Part shown: in pieces, positions 17,062 through 26,365 of the stretch | Layout: every line of letters starts with the position of its first letter | How positions within the stretch are numbered: position 1 is the stretch's first letter | Notes under the pieces: model-generated | What the model was told of the DNA's origin: nothing | The model's input: only the letters and a program-made list of their open reading frames with translations | The model's database searches: none | Assembly (NCBI RefSeq): GCF_024158605.1 | Contig: NZ_JAMZGM010000016.1 | Location: 1-56,683, forward strand | DNA from: Sebaldella sp. S0638 | Lineage (GTDB): Bacteria > Fusobacteriota > Fusobacteriia > Fusobacteriales > Leptotrichiaceae | DNA: 56,683 bases | Direction of reading: 5' to 3' | Position numbers and translations under genes: made by a program

Positions 17062-19113
17062 ATGAAAGGAAAGTTATCATCAATTATAATTGTGATGGTT
17101 ATACTTATTTTGGCAACATTTAATATCCAAGCTGCAGAAAATAACGAACTGAGGGTTAGGAATATTCTCGTCTCTAATTTAAGGGAGCTGCCAAGAGAAT
17201 TAGTAATGAGCAAATTAAAAATAAGAGAGGGAGAAGTATACAGCACAAAGAAAATAAGTGATACTTATCTGGCTCTAAGGGAGTTACCCTACATTAATGA
17301 TGCTAACTTTTATACACAAGTGGAAGGCGAATATATAGATATCAGAATAGAAGTAGATGAGATGCCTAATGCTCTGGAAATAGCAAAAAGAGAAGAATCC
17401 AGAGAGGAACTCAGCAGAAAAACTGAATTTATCGTATCAAGTGTAAAGATAACAGGATTACAATCTTTGAAAGAAGCAGATTTTATAAAAGATATTCCTT
17501 TGAAAACAGGAGAATTTTTTGTACCGCAGAATGCTATAGACGGAGCTTCAAAGTTATTTAATTCAGGATATTTCAGCAGTGTTGAACCTAAAGTAGTAAG
17601 GGGAGCAGATAATACAATCAGCGTAGAATACGTTGTTGAGGAAAATCCTAGAGTAAATAATATTACAGTAGAAGGAAATACAATATTTACAGAGGCAGAA
17701 TTATTAAGTGCCCTTGAAGTAAAAAAGGGAGATATACTGAATATAGAAAAAATGGATCCTTCTAAAAACGGTATAATCAAAAAATATCAGGATAACGGTT
17801 ATACTCTGGCAAGAATTGACGATATGAAACTTGATGAAAGCGGAAATGTAAGAATAATCCTTTCAGAAGGAACAATTGAAGCAATAGAGTATAGAAAGAT
17901 AGGTAAGAAAAGAGAAGGGGAAAGAAGAACTTCAAAAAGTACAGATTTAAGAACTCAGGACTATATCCTTGAAAGAGAAACAAGAATGAAAGTCGGGGAA
18001 ATTTTCCAGAGAGATAAAATGGAACAAACAATAAGAAATATATATAGAACAGGGCTTTTTACATCAGTACAGCCTAACTTTAAGCCAAGCGCAACAGATC
18101 CTAACGCAAGAATAATAGAAATGGAAGCTGAAGAAAGACCGGCAGCATCTATTAACGGAAATATATCATATGGAACTTCAGTAGGATTCTTAGGAGGAAT
18201 CAACTATACAGATTCGAACTTCCTTGGAAGAGCTCAGGAATTCAAAGCAGCTATAGAGATTTCTGATGAAGGCGACCAGACATATGAAATAAGTATCTTT
18301 GATCCTTGGATAAGAGGGACTGAAAGACTTCAGGCAGGAGCAAGTATTTACTACAGACAGACAAAAGATGATGATGCTTACGGAACAGACTTATACAAAG
18401 TAAAAAGATACGGTACCAGATGGACACTTGGACAAGGTCTGAGCGATGATATATATGTAAGAGGGGCAATCAGATACGAAGATGTTAAGGAATACTACAG
18501 AGACGGTACAAAAAGAGATGACTACGATTTAGTAGCATTCACTCCGTCAATTACATATGATACAAGAAATAACAGATTCAGCCCTCAAAAGGGTATATAC
18601 TTAAATTTAAGTGATGAAATAGGTAAAATAGTATCTGACCACAGAAGCTATAACCAGTTTGAAATTGATTTAAGAGGATATCACAGAACATTCTTTAAAG
18701 ATAAAAACATAATGGCATATAGAGCAGTTTGGGGAACAACAGGATCAGAAACGCCGGAAGCATTAAGATTCAAAATGGGTGGAGCAGATTCGATAAGAGG
18801 ATATGACTACGGTGACTTTGAAGGATATAATGAATTTTACTTCAACGTAGAAAACAGAACACAAATAACTAACAGTATACAGTTAGTGGCTTTCTTTGAT
18901 ATTGGTAACGCATGGCAGACAACAGATAAAAGACCTGACAGAGACGGAGCAGATAAATTTAAAGACCTGAAATCAGGAGCAGGAGTAGGAGTAAGAATAC
19001 TTACACCTGTAGGACCGCTAAAATTTGACTATGCATGGCCGCTTGATATAGCACCTGGAGATACTAAAAAAGATAACGGTAAATTCTACTTTAACTTTGG
19101 GCCAAGCTGGTAA
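17062..19113 (+). CDS. bamA: Outer membrane protein assembly factor BamA (Omp85)
   Basis: This 683-aa protein starts at ATG 17062 behind GGAGGTAATT. The frame is open from 17044, but that ATG overlaps the tamB stop and has no Shine-Dalgarno. Residues 1-26 form a signal peptide with cleavage after an IQA site. POTRA repeats cover about residues 30-330 (SSVKITGL and [11 protein letters not shown] are typical strand starts). A 16-strand barrel follows, with [14 protein letters not shown] near residues 572-585 as the conserved VRGF/Y-like lid-lock motif. It inserts beta-barrel proteins into the outer membrane. It ends in an aromatic-rich FNFGPSW, with Trp as the last residue. Confidence 0.95.
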   Translation: MKGKLSSIIIVMVILILATFNIQAAENNELRVRNILVSNLRELPRELVMSKLKIREGEVYSTKKISDTYLALRELPYINDANFYTQVEGEYIDIRIEVDEMPNALEIAKREESREELSRKTEFIVSSVKITGLQSLKEADFIKDIPLKTGEFFVPQNAIDGASKLFNSGYFSSVEPKVVRGADNTISVEYVVEENPRVNNITVEGNTIFTEAELLSALEVKKGDILNIEKMDPSKNGIIKKYQDNGYTLARIDDMKLDESGNVRIILSEGTIEAIEYRKIGKKREGERRTSKSTDLRTQDYILERETRMKVGEIFQRDKMEQTIRNIYRTGLFTSVQPNFKPSATDPNARIIEMEAEERPAASINGNISYGTSVGFLGGINYTDSNFLGRAQEFKAAIEISDEGDQTYEISIFDPWIRGTERLQAGASIYYRQTKDDDAYGTDLYKVKRYGTRWTLGQGLSDDIYVRGAIRYEDVKEYYRDGTKRDDYDLVAFTPSITYDTRNNRFSPQKGIYLNLSDEIGKIVSDHRSYNQFEIDLRGYHRTFFKDKNIMAYRAVWGTTGSETPEALRFKMGGADSIRGYDYGDFEGYNEFYFNVENRTQITNSIQLVAFFDIGNAWQTTDKRPDRDGADKFKDLKSGAGVGVRILTPVGPLKFDYAWPLDIAPGDTKKDNGKFYFNFGPSW

Positions 19114-19127
19114 AAAATGGAGGAGAA

Positions 19128-20138
19128 ATGTATCATATAAATGAGATTTCAAAATTAATAAATGGAAAGATCATAGGGGAGGATAACTTAGAATTTTCTA
19201 AGTTATCTCCTTTTTTTGAAGCAGATCCTGAGGATCTCACATTTGCAGCTGATGAAAATATGCTGAAAAATATAAGCGGAACTAAAGCAAAAGCAGTTAT
19301 AGTTCCTGTCATGGAAGAGTATCCTACAGGAAAGACATATATTGTTTTGGAACAGAATCCAAGAAATGTACTTCCGATACTTCTTAATTTTTTTAAACTA
19401 AAAATGCAAAAACCTGAAAAACAAACAGAGGACAGTGCTAAAATAGGTGAAAACGTAACGATAGGAATAAATTCATATATAGGACATAATGTGGAATTAG
19501 GTGAAAATACAGTTATTTACCCTAATGTGACTATTATGGAAGGCGTAAAAATAGGGAAAAACTCTATAATTTATTCCAATGCAGTAGTAAGAGAATTTTG
19601 TATATTAGGTGAAAATGTGATATTACAGCCGGGAGCAGTAATAGGAGCAGATGGTTTTGGTTTTATAAAAGATAAAAATGGTAATAATGTAAAAATAGAG
19701 CAGATAGGAAATGTAATTTTGGAAAATGACGTAGAAATAGGGGCTAACTCATGTGTAGACAGAGGGGCCATAGGTTCTACAATTGTAAAAAGAGGAACTA
19801 AAATAGACAATCTTGTACATATAGCCCATAATGACATAATAGGTGAAAATTGCTTTATAATAGCACAAACAGGTATTTCAGGAAGTGTGGAAGTAGGGAA
19901 TAATTCTGTTCTTGCCGGTCAGGTAGGAGTGGCAGGGCATTTGAAGATAGGGAATAATGTAGTAGTAGCAGCAAAATCAGGGATTACAAACGATATACCC
20001 GATAATTCAAAAATGTCCGGTTATCCGCTGAGACCGCATATGGAAGACCTTAGAATAAAAATGTCTATGGGAAAAGTTCCGGAATTAATCAAAAGAGTAA
20101 AAGAACTGGAAAAAATATTAAAAAAAGAAGAGAAATAA
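19128..20138 (+). CDS. lpxD: UDP-3-O-acylglucosamine N-acyltransferase LpxD
   Basis: This 336-aa protein has the LpxD N-terminal uridine-binding domain (residues 1-100). A left-handed beta-helix of hexapeptide repeats follows ([20 protein letters not shown] and onwards), then a C-terminal helix. The active-site region [12 protein letters not shown] (about residues 231-242) contains the catalytic His. It adds the N-linked acyl chain in lipid A synthesis, so the cell makes LPS or LOS. GGAGGAG precedes the ATG. In many genomes a Skp/OmpH chaperone gene lies between bamA and lpxD; here it is absent. Confidence 0.95.
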   Translation: MYHINEISKLINGKIIGEDNLEFSKLSPFFEADPEDLTFAADENMLKNISGTKAKAVIVPVMEEYPTGKTYIVLEQNPRNVLPILLNFFKLKMQKPEKQTEDSAKIGENVTIGINSYIGHNVELGENTVIYPNVTIMEGVKIGKNSIIYSNAVVREFCILGENVILQPGAVIGADGFGFIKDKNGNNVKIEQIGNVILENDVEIGANSCVDRGAIGSTIVKRGTKIDNLVHIAHNDIIGENCFIIAQTGISGSVEVGNNSVLAGQVGVAGHLKIGNNVVVAAKSGITNDIPDNSKMSGYPLRPHMEDLRIKMSMGKVPELIKRVKELEKILKKEEK

Positions 20139-20160
20139 TAATTTATGGTCGTTTAATATT

Positions 20161-20234
20161 TTCATAGTGATGACAGCGGCAGGGTAGGGCAGTCGTAAGT
20201 TTATCTTGACTATGAATAATAAATAATGTAAAAT
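20161..20234 (+). promoter_or_regulatory. Promoter with a long inverted repeat across its -35
   Basis: TTGACT (20206-20211) and TAAAAT (20229-20234) have 17-bp spacing and TGTAAAAT context. TTCATAGT (20161-20168) and ACTATGAA (20209-20216) form a perfect 8-bp dyad 40 bp apart. Its right arm overlaps the -35, and a G-rich loop lies between. It drives the lipoprotein gene at 20267. Confidence 0.6.
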
Positions 20235-20266
20235 TAAATCACCATAAATAAGAGGGAGTTGTATAA

Positions 20267-20905
20267 ATGAAAAGACTTTTTTTTCTGATCATAATATGTC
20301 TGTTCATGGTGAGTTGTGGAAAGCAGGCAGACAATACTGTGGAGAAATTTATAGACAACATTAAAAGCAAAAAAATTGATGCAGCAATGAAATATGTAAA
20401 AAATGAAAATGTTGCTAAAGATATGGAAATAATGGAAATATCTTATAAAAATAAAACACAGGAAGCTATTTTTGAAGCATTATTTAAGAATATGAATTAT
20501 AAAGTACTTCAGACAAAAAAAGAGTCAGATGAGCTGACTATAGTGAAGGTAGAAATAGAAAACGTAGATATAAAAGGTGTTTTTATGAGATTGTTTGAGG
20601 AAACAATACAGGATATGTCAGCAGGTGGTGAGGAATCAAAAGCTGATGATCACAGCACGCTGGAAAAGAAGCTCATAGAAATTCTGAATGATAAAAATGT
20701 ACCTAAAACAAAAGCAGTAACTGAATTCGCAGTTTATAACACAAAAGACGGAAATAAAATAGAGCTGACTCCGGATAATGTAAATATTATGTTCGGTCAG
20801 ATTTCATCACTTGGAGGTTTTGCAAAATCGGACGAAAGTTCTGAAGAAAAGAAAACAGAACCTGAGGATATTCAGCCAAAACCACAACCAATGCAGAAAA
20901 AATAA
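20267..20905 (+). CDS. Lipoprotein with DUF4878-like N-terminus
   Basis: This 212-aa protein has a lipoprotein signal peptide: KR, a hydrophobic core and lipobox FMVSC with Cys17 as the modified residue. The mature part starts with a VEKFIDNIKSKKIDAAMKYV segment of the kind seen in DUF4878-like periplasmic lipoproteins (a small cystatin/NTF2-like fold). The end is Pro/Gln/Lys rich. Aspartate at +2 is absent (Gly then Lys), so sorting to the outer membrane is possible. GAGGGAG lies before the ATG, and a strong terminator follows. Function is unknown. Confidence 0.75.
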   Translation: MKRLFFLIIICLFMVSCGKQADNTVEKFIDNIKSKKIDAAMKYVKNENVAKDMEIMEISYKNKTQEAIFEALFKNMNYKVLQTKKESDELTIVKVEIENVDIKGVFMRLFEETIQDMSAGGEESKADDHSTLEKKLIEILNDKNVPKTKAVTEFAVYNTKDGNKIELTPDNVNIMFGQISSLGGFAKSDESSEEKKTEPEDIQPKPQPMQKK

Positions 20906-20926
20906 GGCACATAAGTGCCTTTTTTA
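20904..20926 (+). terminator. Intrinsic terminator after the lipoprotein gene
   Basis: AAGGCAC (20904-20910) and GTGCCTT (20915-20921) form a perfect 7-bp stem with loop ATAA, followed by TTTTT. It overlaps the stop codon. Confidence 0.85.
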
Positions 20927-20979
20927 CTGCACGGAATTTTGTTAATTAAGTAACTTATTGGAGAGATAAGGAGATAAAT

Positions 20980-22221
20980 ATGTATGATAATGTAACAGAG
21001 GCTAAAAGATGCATAGCCTGTAAAGTACCTTTCTGTGAGAAAGGATGCCCGGTAAGTACACCTATAAAAGAAATAATACAAATGTATTTAAATAATAAAA
21101 TACTTGAAGCCGGTGATATTTTATTTAAAAATAATCCTCTTTCAATAGTATGTTCTATTGTATGCCCTCATGAAAAGCAATGTGAAGGAAGCTGTATTCT
21201 GAACAGAAAATCAAGAGGGGTAGAGTTTGGAAAAATAGAAAATGAAATTTCAAACTGCTATATTGATAATGTAGACTTTGCCATACATAAGCTGAATGAC
21301 AGAAAATCAAGAGTTGCGATTATAGGAGGCGGACCGGCGGGGATAGCTATTGCATTTATACTGGCCTTTAAAGGATATGATATTACAATATATGAGTCAC
21401 ATTCACAGATCGGCGGTGTCCTAAGATATGGTATTCCTGAATTCAGACTGCCAAAGGTTACAATTGACAAGCTGGAGAAAAAACTTATGGAAATAGGTGT
21501 AAAAATAAGACCGAATATATTGATCGGCCCTACTTTAACACTGGATGATATTTTTAATGACGGTTACGGAGCTATTTTCATAGGCACAGGAACATGGAAT
21601 CCAAGAAAATTAAAAATAAAAGGTGAAGCTTTAGGTAATGTTCATTATGCAATTGACTATTTAAAGTCGCCTGAATACTATAAACTTGGGGAAAAAATAG
21701 TAATAATAGGTGCCGGAAATGTGGCGATAGATGCAGCAAGGACTATGATAAGAAATGGTGCCAAAGAGGTTCTTCTTTTGAACAGAGAGGGAGAAACAGG
21801 AATAACTGCTAATAGAAAAGAGTTTAATGATGCAGTAGCTGAAGGCGTACAGGTAATGAATTTCAAAACCGTACTTGAAATAAAAGACGACGGTGTAGTA
21901 ATAGCCAATACAGAGTTAACTGAAAAAGACGGTGTAACAGACTATAGTGTGGATTATGACAGTGAACGCTTTTATAAATGCGATTCTGTAGTAGTGGCAA
22001 TAAGCCAGGGACCAAGGTCAAATATAGTTTCTGCGAATAAAGATCTGGAGATAAATGACAGAGGACTGATAGTGACTAATATAGACGGGAGTACCACTAA
22101 AAAGGGAGTGTTCTCAGGCGGAGATGTAGTTACAGGTGCTAAAACAGTGGTTGAAGCTGTAAAGATGTCTAAAATAATAGCAGAAAAAATGGATGAATAT
22201 ATGAGAAACGAATATAAATAA
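20980..22221 (+). CDS. NAD(P)-dependent oxidoreductase, glutamate synthase small-subunit (GltD) family
   Basis: This 413-aa protein has the GltD-family N-terminal iron-sulfur region: CIAC...FCEKGCP at about residues 11-25 and CSIVCPHEKQCEGSC near 53-67. Next come a FAD-binding GGGPAGIA (about 114-121) and an NAD(P)-binding GAGNVAIDAART (about 245-256). It passes electrons between NAD(P)H and a partner. No large GltB subunit lies nearby, so it may instead serve as an NfnB- or SudA-like subunit or a standalone reductase. GGAGA-type Shine-Dalgarno; it is followed 18 bp later by hslO. Confidence 0.85.
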   Translation: MYDNVTEAKRCIACKVPFCEKGCPVSTPIKEIIQMYLNNKILEAGDILFKNNPLSIVCSIVCPHEKQCEGSCILNRKSRGVEFGKIENEISNCYIDNVDFAIHKLNDRKSRVAIIGGGPAGIAIAFILAFKGYDITIYESHSQIGGVLRYGIPEFRLPKVTIDKLEKKLMEIGVKIRPNILIGPTLTLDDIFNDGYGAIFIGTGTWNPRKLKIKGEALGNVHYAIDYLKSPEYYKLGEKIVIIGAGNVAIDAARTMIRNGAKEVLLLNREGETGITANRKEFNDAVAEGVQVMNFKTVLEIKDDGVVIANTELTEKDGVTDYSVDYDSERFYKCDSVVVAISQGPRSNIVSANKDLEINDRGLIVTNIDGSTTKKGVFSGGDVVTGAKTVVEAVKMSKIIAEKMDEYMRNEYK

Positions 22222-22239
22222 CAAGAAAGGACAGACATA

Positions 22240-23133
22240 ATGGGAAAATTAATAAAAGGCGTAAGCAAAAATGCCAGATTTTTTATATGTGATACAAAAG
22301 ATCTGGTTCAGGAAGCTATGGATATACATTCGTGCAGTGCTACCGGTATATCAATACTGGGGAGAGTTCTTACAGCAGCAGGAATGATGGGAAAAGATCT
22401 GAAAAGTGAAAGTGATTCGCTGACAATAAGAATAAACGGCGACGGTCCTGCAGGAACAATTATAACTACTGCCAACATGAATGGTGAAGTAAAGGGGTAT
22501 ATGAGCAATCCTCAGGTAGATACAGAAGAACATGACACAGGACAGATACAGATAGGAAAAGCCGTGGGGAACGGGACAATGTATGTAATAAAAGATATGG
22601 GACTGAAAGATCCTTTTTCCGGGCTTGTTCAGCTGCAAACAGGAGAAATAGGCGATGACCTCGCATATTATTTTTATACATCGGAACAAATACCGTCAGT
22701 AGTAGCGCTAGGGGTAAAAGTAAATCAGGATTATAAAATATCATGCGCCGGAGGATTTATTATCCAGCTGCTTCCCGGAGCGGAAAATGAATTTATAGAC
22801 AGGCTAGAAGAAAAATTAAAAGCAATAAGACCAGTTACAGAGCTTTTTGAAGGCGGATTTGATATATACAGAATAGCAAAACTGCTTTATGAAGATATGG
22901 GAAGCGATGTGGAGGGGAAACTCATAGAAGATTACGAAATACTTGAGGAATCAGAGCTTTCTTATAAATGTGACTGTTCAAAAGAAAGATATCTGAGAGG
23001 ACTTATAACACTTGGAAGAAAAGAAATAGAGCAGATTCTTGAAGAAGACGGCGGGAAAATGGAAGTGGAATGCCACTTCTGTATGAAAAAATACGAATTC
23101 ACAAAAGAAGACTTTGATGGTATAGATTTTTAG
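22240..23133 (+). CDS. hslO: Redox-regulated chaperone Hsp33
   Basis: This 297-aa protein is of normal length. The C-terminal zinc/redox switch is visible: CDC near residues 246-248 and CHFC near 277-280, the CxC...CxxC pattern of Hsp33. The N-terminal domain has the family's ARFFICDTKDLVQEA start. On oxidation the cysteines release zinc and the protein holds unfolding substrates. It is 18 bp after the GltD-like gene, behind AAGGA, so they are probably co-transcribed. Confidence 0.95.
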   Translation: MGKLIKGVSKNARFFICDTKDLVQEAMDIHSCSATGISILGRVLTAAGMMGKDLKSESDSLTIRINGDGPAGTIITTANMNGEVKGYMSNPQVDTEEHDTGQIQIGKAVGNGTMYVIKDMGLKDPFSGLVQLQTGEIGDDLAYYFYTSEQIPSVVALGVKVNQDYKISCAGGFIIQLLPGAENEFIDRLEEKLKAIRPVTELFEGGFDIYRIAKLLYEDMGSDVEGKLIEDYEILEESELSYKCDCSKERYLRGLITLGRKEIEQILEEDGGKMEVECHFCMKKYEFTKEDFDGIDF

Positions 23134-23273
23134 TATCAGAATGAAGACAAATATAACAAAAGTATTTCATTTGTGTAAAACAGGAAACACTTTTTTGCAA
23201 TGTGTAAAATATTTTTAAATTAACAGGCTTAAAAGCTTTTAAAATATGATATAATAAAATTCAGGAGGTAAAA

Positions 23274-23759
23274 ATGGAAGACAGATTTTTATATAGTGAG
23301 GCAGATGATACTATTTTTATAAAAATAGAAGGAAATGCCACTATGAAGAACAGTAAAACATTATCAGATCTTTTAGCCGAAATATTCAAAGGTGAGAAGA
23401 AGAATCTGGTTTTTGAAATGTCTGATTGCAACTACCTGGATAGTACATTTCTGGGTTTGATAGCCAAATGTGCCCTTGAAATAAAGAAAACATGGAATTC
23501 TACATTATATATAATGAATGCTTCAAATATGGTATTAAGCGGTTTGAAACAAACAGGAATAGATAAATTCGTGGAGAAAATAGAGGACAGTTCACTGCAA
23601 TTAAAGGCATCAGAGCTGGAAAAACAGGATTTTGGCGATAAAAAAGAAAAAACACTGCATATTCTGGAAATGCATAAAACTTTGATGGAACTTAATGAAA
23701 AGAATAAAGAGACATTTCAGAATGTAGTAAATATGATAGAAAAAGATCTGAATAAATAG
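23274..23759 (+). CDS. STAS-domain protein (anti-sigma-factor antagonist-like)
   Basis: This 161-aa protein has a STAS domain in residues 1-105. The SpoIIAA-like segment DCNYLDSTFLGLIAK (about residues 55-69) contains the Ser/Thr site equivalent to the phosphorylated serine (DST). A helical, charged extension of about 50 residues follows and is not part of the usual fold. AGGAGG precedes the ATG, and an extended -10 (TGATATAAT, TATAAT at 23250) is 20 bp upstream. No anti-sigma kinase or phosphatase gene lies nearby, so its partner is unknown. Confidence 0.8.
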   Translation: MEDRFLYSEADDTIFIKIEGNATMKNSKTLSDLLAEIFKGEKKNLVFEMSDCNYLDSTFLGLIAKCALEIKKTWNSTLYIMNASNMVLSGLKQTGIDKFVEKIEDSSLQLKASELEKQDFGDKKEKTLHILEMHKTLMELNEKNKETFQNVVNMIEKDLNK

Positions 23760-23863
23760 GAAATCAGAATTTTGTCATTGTGAATAATAAATAAGAATTT
23801 GCTGATTAGGGGAGTACCTTTTTCAGTTTTTCTTGTTTTTGAATATAGTGAAAAAGATAATTT

Positions 23864-23933
23864 GCCGGAGTTTGGCAGAGGGCAGGCGGGTTACAGCCTG
23901 AAAGAGCCGGCTGTATGTGAGACCTGTACTCAT
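23864..23933 (+). ncRNA. Candidate structured leader upstream of ddl
   Basis: This GC-rich island in an AT-rich gap can fold. GCCGG (23864-23868) pairs with CCGGC (23907-23911), enclosing CAGGC (23883-23887) paired with GCCTG (23896-23900). A second hairpin GTGAG/CTCAT lies at 23917-23921 and 23929-23933. An alternative TGCC...GGCA pairing overlaps the first helix. No ORF or known riboswitch signature was found in it. It could be a cis-regulator of ddl or a separate small RNA. Confidence 0.35.
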
Positions 23934-24013
23934 GCTATTATCCGGTTGAATATTACATAATAAAAAATAGTAAACACTTACATATAATTTATAATAAAGG
24001 AGATTAGTCGGAA

Positions 24014-24931
24014 ATGTCAAAACTTAAAATAGGAGTCATAAGAGGAGGAATCTCTTCTGAGAGAGAAGTGTCACTTAAATCCGGTGAGGGAATAATAAAG
24101 GAACTGAATAAAGATAAATATGATGTAAAAGATATAATATTAAATGAGAAAAATGATATTTTTACTTCTTTGGACGGACTGGATTTTGTGTTTCTTGGGT
24201 TACACGGAAAATTCGGGGAAGACGGAAAGATTCAGGCGATACTGGAAACAATGGATATACCTTATACAGGATGCGGTGTTCTGGCTAGTTCACTATGTAT
24301 GGATAAAGATATAACTAAGCACATAATGAGAAGTTACGGTATTAGAACTGCTAAATGGATTGCCATTAGAGATGGCGAAGAGTGTAATTATTCTGAAGTA
24401 ATAAGTTATCTGGGCGATGATATAATAGCCAAACCTAATTCAGGCGGTTCCAGCGTAGGAGTTCATTTTATCAAGAATGAGCAGGAATTTTGCGAAGCAT
24501 TAAAGGATATATTCACTATAGATAAAGAAGTGATGATAGAAGAAGTATTGAGAGGCGTGGAAATATCCGTACCGATCATTGACGGGAAAGTTTATCCCAC
24601 ACTGTGTATAGAGCCGAAAGCCGGTACTTTCTTTGATTATGCATCAAAATATGAAGTAGGCGGTGCTGATGAGTATGTAGTGGAATTCGAAAAGGAACTT
24701 CAGGATGAAATAAACGATCTGACAGAGAGAGCCTACCATGCAGTGAAATGTGAAGGGTATGCTAGAATAGACTTTATGCTTAAAGACAATAAACCTTACC
24801 TGATGGAAATAAACACGCTTCCCGGAATGACAATGACAAGTCTTGTACCGAAAAGTCTGAAGCATCTCGGTGTGAGTTATTCAGAATTGCTGGATAAACT
24901 TATAGAAGTGTCTTTAAAGATAAAAAGATAA
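24014..24931 (+). CDS. ddl: D-alanine--D-alanine ligase
   Basis: This 305-aa ATP-grasp enzyme makes the D-Ala-D-Ala end of peptidoglycan precursors. The N-terminal GGISSEREVSLKSG (about residues 10-23) is the substrate-binding start. VFLGLHGKFGEDG (about 59-71) carries the HG(K/R)xGEDG signature. KPNSGGSSVG (about 139-148) is the ATP loop, and MEINTLPGMT (about 268-277) holds the metal-binding Glu/Asn. AAAGGAG lies before the ATG. A 250-bp upstream gap contains a candidate structured RNA. Confidence 0.95.
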   Translation: MSKLKIGVIRGGISSEREVSLKSGEGIIKELNKDKYDVKDIILNEKNDIFTSLDGLDFVFLGLHGKFGEDGKIQAILETMDIPYTGCGVLASSLCMDKDITKHIMRSYGIRTAKWIAIRDGEECNYSEVISYLGDDIIAKPNSGGSSVGVHFIKNEQEFCEALKDIFTIDKEVMIEEVLRGVEISVPIIDGKVYPTLCIEPKAGTFFDYASKYEVGGADEYVVEFEKELQDEINDLTERAYHAVKCEGYARIDFMLKDNKPYLMEINTLPGMTMTSLVPKSLKHLGVSYSELLDKLIEVSLKIKR

Positions 24932-24958
24932 AAAGATAAATATTGGAGAGGTGATAAT

Positions 24959-25441
24959 ATGGAATTAAATAAAATACCTAGTTTTACAATAGATCATATA
25001 AAACTGGAACCCGGAATTTATGTTTCAAGAATAGATGAAGTAGGCGGAGATTATGTTACTACTTTTGATATGAGACTGAAAAAACCAAATGCGGAGCCTG
25101 TGATAAATATAGCAGAACTGCATACAATAGAGCATTTAGGAGCTACTTTTCTGAGAAATGATGAAGAATGGAAAGATAAAGTGGTTTATTTCGGGCCGAT
25201 GGGATGCAGAACAGGATGTTATCTGCTGTTAAAGGGAAGACTTGAATCAAAAGATATACTTGATCTGGTAAAAAGAATGTGGCAGTTTATCAGCACATTT
25301 GACGGGGATATTCCGGGAGCTACTGCTAAAGACTGTGGAAATTACCTCGATCAAAATCTTCCAATGGCAAGATATGAAGCAAAAAAATATCTGGAAAGAA
25401 TGGAAAAGTTTACAGAAAGTAACTTAGTATATCCTGAATAG
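24959..25441 (+). CDS. luxS: S-ribosylhomocysteine lyase LuxS
   Basis: This 160-aa metalloenzyme splits S-ribosylhomocysteine into homocysteine and DPD, the precursor of AI-2. The HxxEH metal motif (LHTIEHLGATFLR, about residues 53-65) and the third ligand Cys in AKDCGNYLD (near residue 124) are present. Catalytic Cys in GCRTGCYL (about 81-88) also matches. GGAGAGGTG precedes the ATG. It lies 27 bp after ddl and before a long hairpin. Whether AI-2 signalling or only methyl recycling is served cannot be told. Confidence 0.96.
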   Translation: MELNKIPSFTIDHIKLEPGIYVSRIDEVGGDYVTTFDMRLKKPNAEPVINIAELHTIEHLGATFLRNDEEWKDKVVYFGPMGCRTGCYLLLKGRLESKDILDLVKRMWQFISTFDGDIPGATAKDCGNYLDQNLPMARYEAKKYLERMEKFTESNLVYPE

Positions 25442-25462
25442 AATCATAATATAAATTTAGTG

Positions 25463-25508
25463 AAAGTGAAAAAAGCAGGGAAAATCCCGTTTTTGGAAAT
25501 TTCACTTT
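25463..25508 (+). terminator. Long hairpin between luxS and tatD (terminator or attenuator)
   Basis: AAAGTGAAA (25463-25471) pairs with TTTCACTTT (25500-25508). Inside it lies GGGA-AAA-TCCC (25478-25488) followed by GTTTTT. The inner stem plus T-run could act as a terminator; the outer stem could be an alternative fold that lets transcription pass. Confidence 0.5.
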
Positions 25509-25529
25509 ACTTAAAATAGGAGAAGAAAT

Positions 25530-26285
25530 ATGAAATTAGTGGATACACACGCACATATATATGACGAGAAGTTCGCAGGTGATTTTGACGATATAATGAA
25601 CAGAATAAATAATGAACTGGACTTCGTGGTTAGTATTGGTTATGATATGGAATCTTCGGAAAAAAGTATAGCTTTATCTGAAAAATACGAAAAAATATAT
25701 AGTGTAATAGGGTTTCATCCCACAGAAATAAAAAAATACAGTATAGAAGCAGAAAAAAAGCTTGAAGAGCTTGCTAAGAATTCTAAAGTAGTGGCGATTG
25801 GAGAAATCGGGCTTGATTATTATTGGATGGAAGATCCGAAAGAAGAGCAGAAAAAAATATTCAGAATGCAGATGGAACTCGCAAGAAGGGCAAAGCTTCC
25901 GGTGGTTATCCATACAAGAGATGCTATGGAAGATACTGTAAATATACTTGAAGAATATAAGGATCTTGGAGGAATACTGCATTGTTATCCGGGTTCTTAT
26001 GAAACAGCGAAAAAAGTAATGGACAGATATTATTTTGGAATCGGCGGGGTAGTTACTTTTAAGAATAATAAGATTACAAAAGAAACAGTAAAAAAACTTC
26101 CGCTGGAAAGAATAGTAATAGAGACAGACTGTCCTTATCTTACACCCGAGCCGTTCAGAGGAAAAAGAAATGAACCTGTATATGTAAAATATATAGCAGA
26201 AAAAATTGCAGAAATAAAAGGAATACCTTTGGAACAGGTTATAGAAGTTACTACTAATAATGCAAAAAATATTTATTCCATATGA
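25530..26285 (+). CDS. TatD-family metal-dependent hydrolase
   Basis: This 251-aa TIM-barrel protein has the TatD metal sites: DTHAHIYDE at the start (His7, His9), GEIGLDYY (about residues 92-99), HTRDA (about 128-132), HCYPGS (about 152-157) and ETDCPYLTPEPFRGK (about 199-213). Members act as 3'-5' DNA exonucleases or D-aminoacyl-tRNA deacylases. GGAGAAG precedes the ATG. It may share a transcript with luxS, depending on the intervening hairpin. Confidence 0.93.
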   Translation: MKLVDTHAHIYDEKFAGDFDDIMNRINNELDFVVSIGYDMESSEKSIALSEKYEKIYSVIGFHPTEIKKYSIEAEKKLEELAKNSKVVAIGEIGLDYYWMEDPKEEQKKIFRMQMELARRAKLPVVIHTRDAMEDTVNILEEYKDLGGILHCYPGSYETAKKVMDRYYFGIGGVVTFKNNKITKETVKKLPLERIVIETDCPYLTPEPFRGKRNEPVYVKYIAEKIAEIKGIPLEQVIEVTTNNAKNIYSI

Positions 26286-26300
26286 TCTTCAGAGAAAAAT

Positions 26301-26329
26301 TTGACAAAAAAATCTTAAAATGATATCAT
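26301..26329 (+). promoter_or_regulatory. Consensus sigma70-type promoter
   Basis: TTGACA (26301-26306) and TATCAT (26324-26329) are 17 bp apart, 37 bp before the ATG of the next gene. Confidence 0.75.
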
Positions 26330-26365
26330 ATAACGGTGTTAATTATTAAAAAAAAGGAGAGATTT

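Noticed and set aside
23823-24020. 65-residue minus-strand frame upstream of ddl
   Set aside because: It overlaps the ddl ribosome site and a GC-rich foldable region, has no start signal and no coding-like composition.
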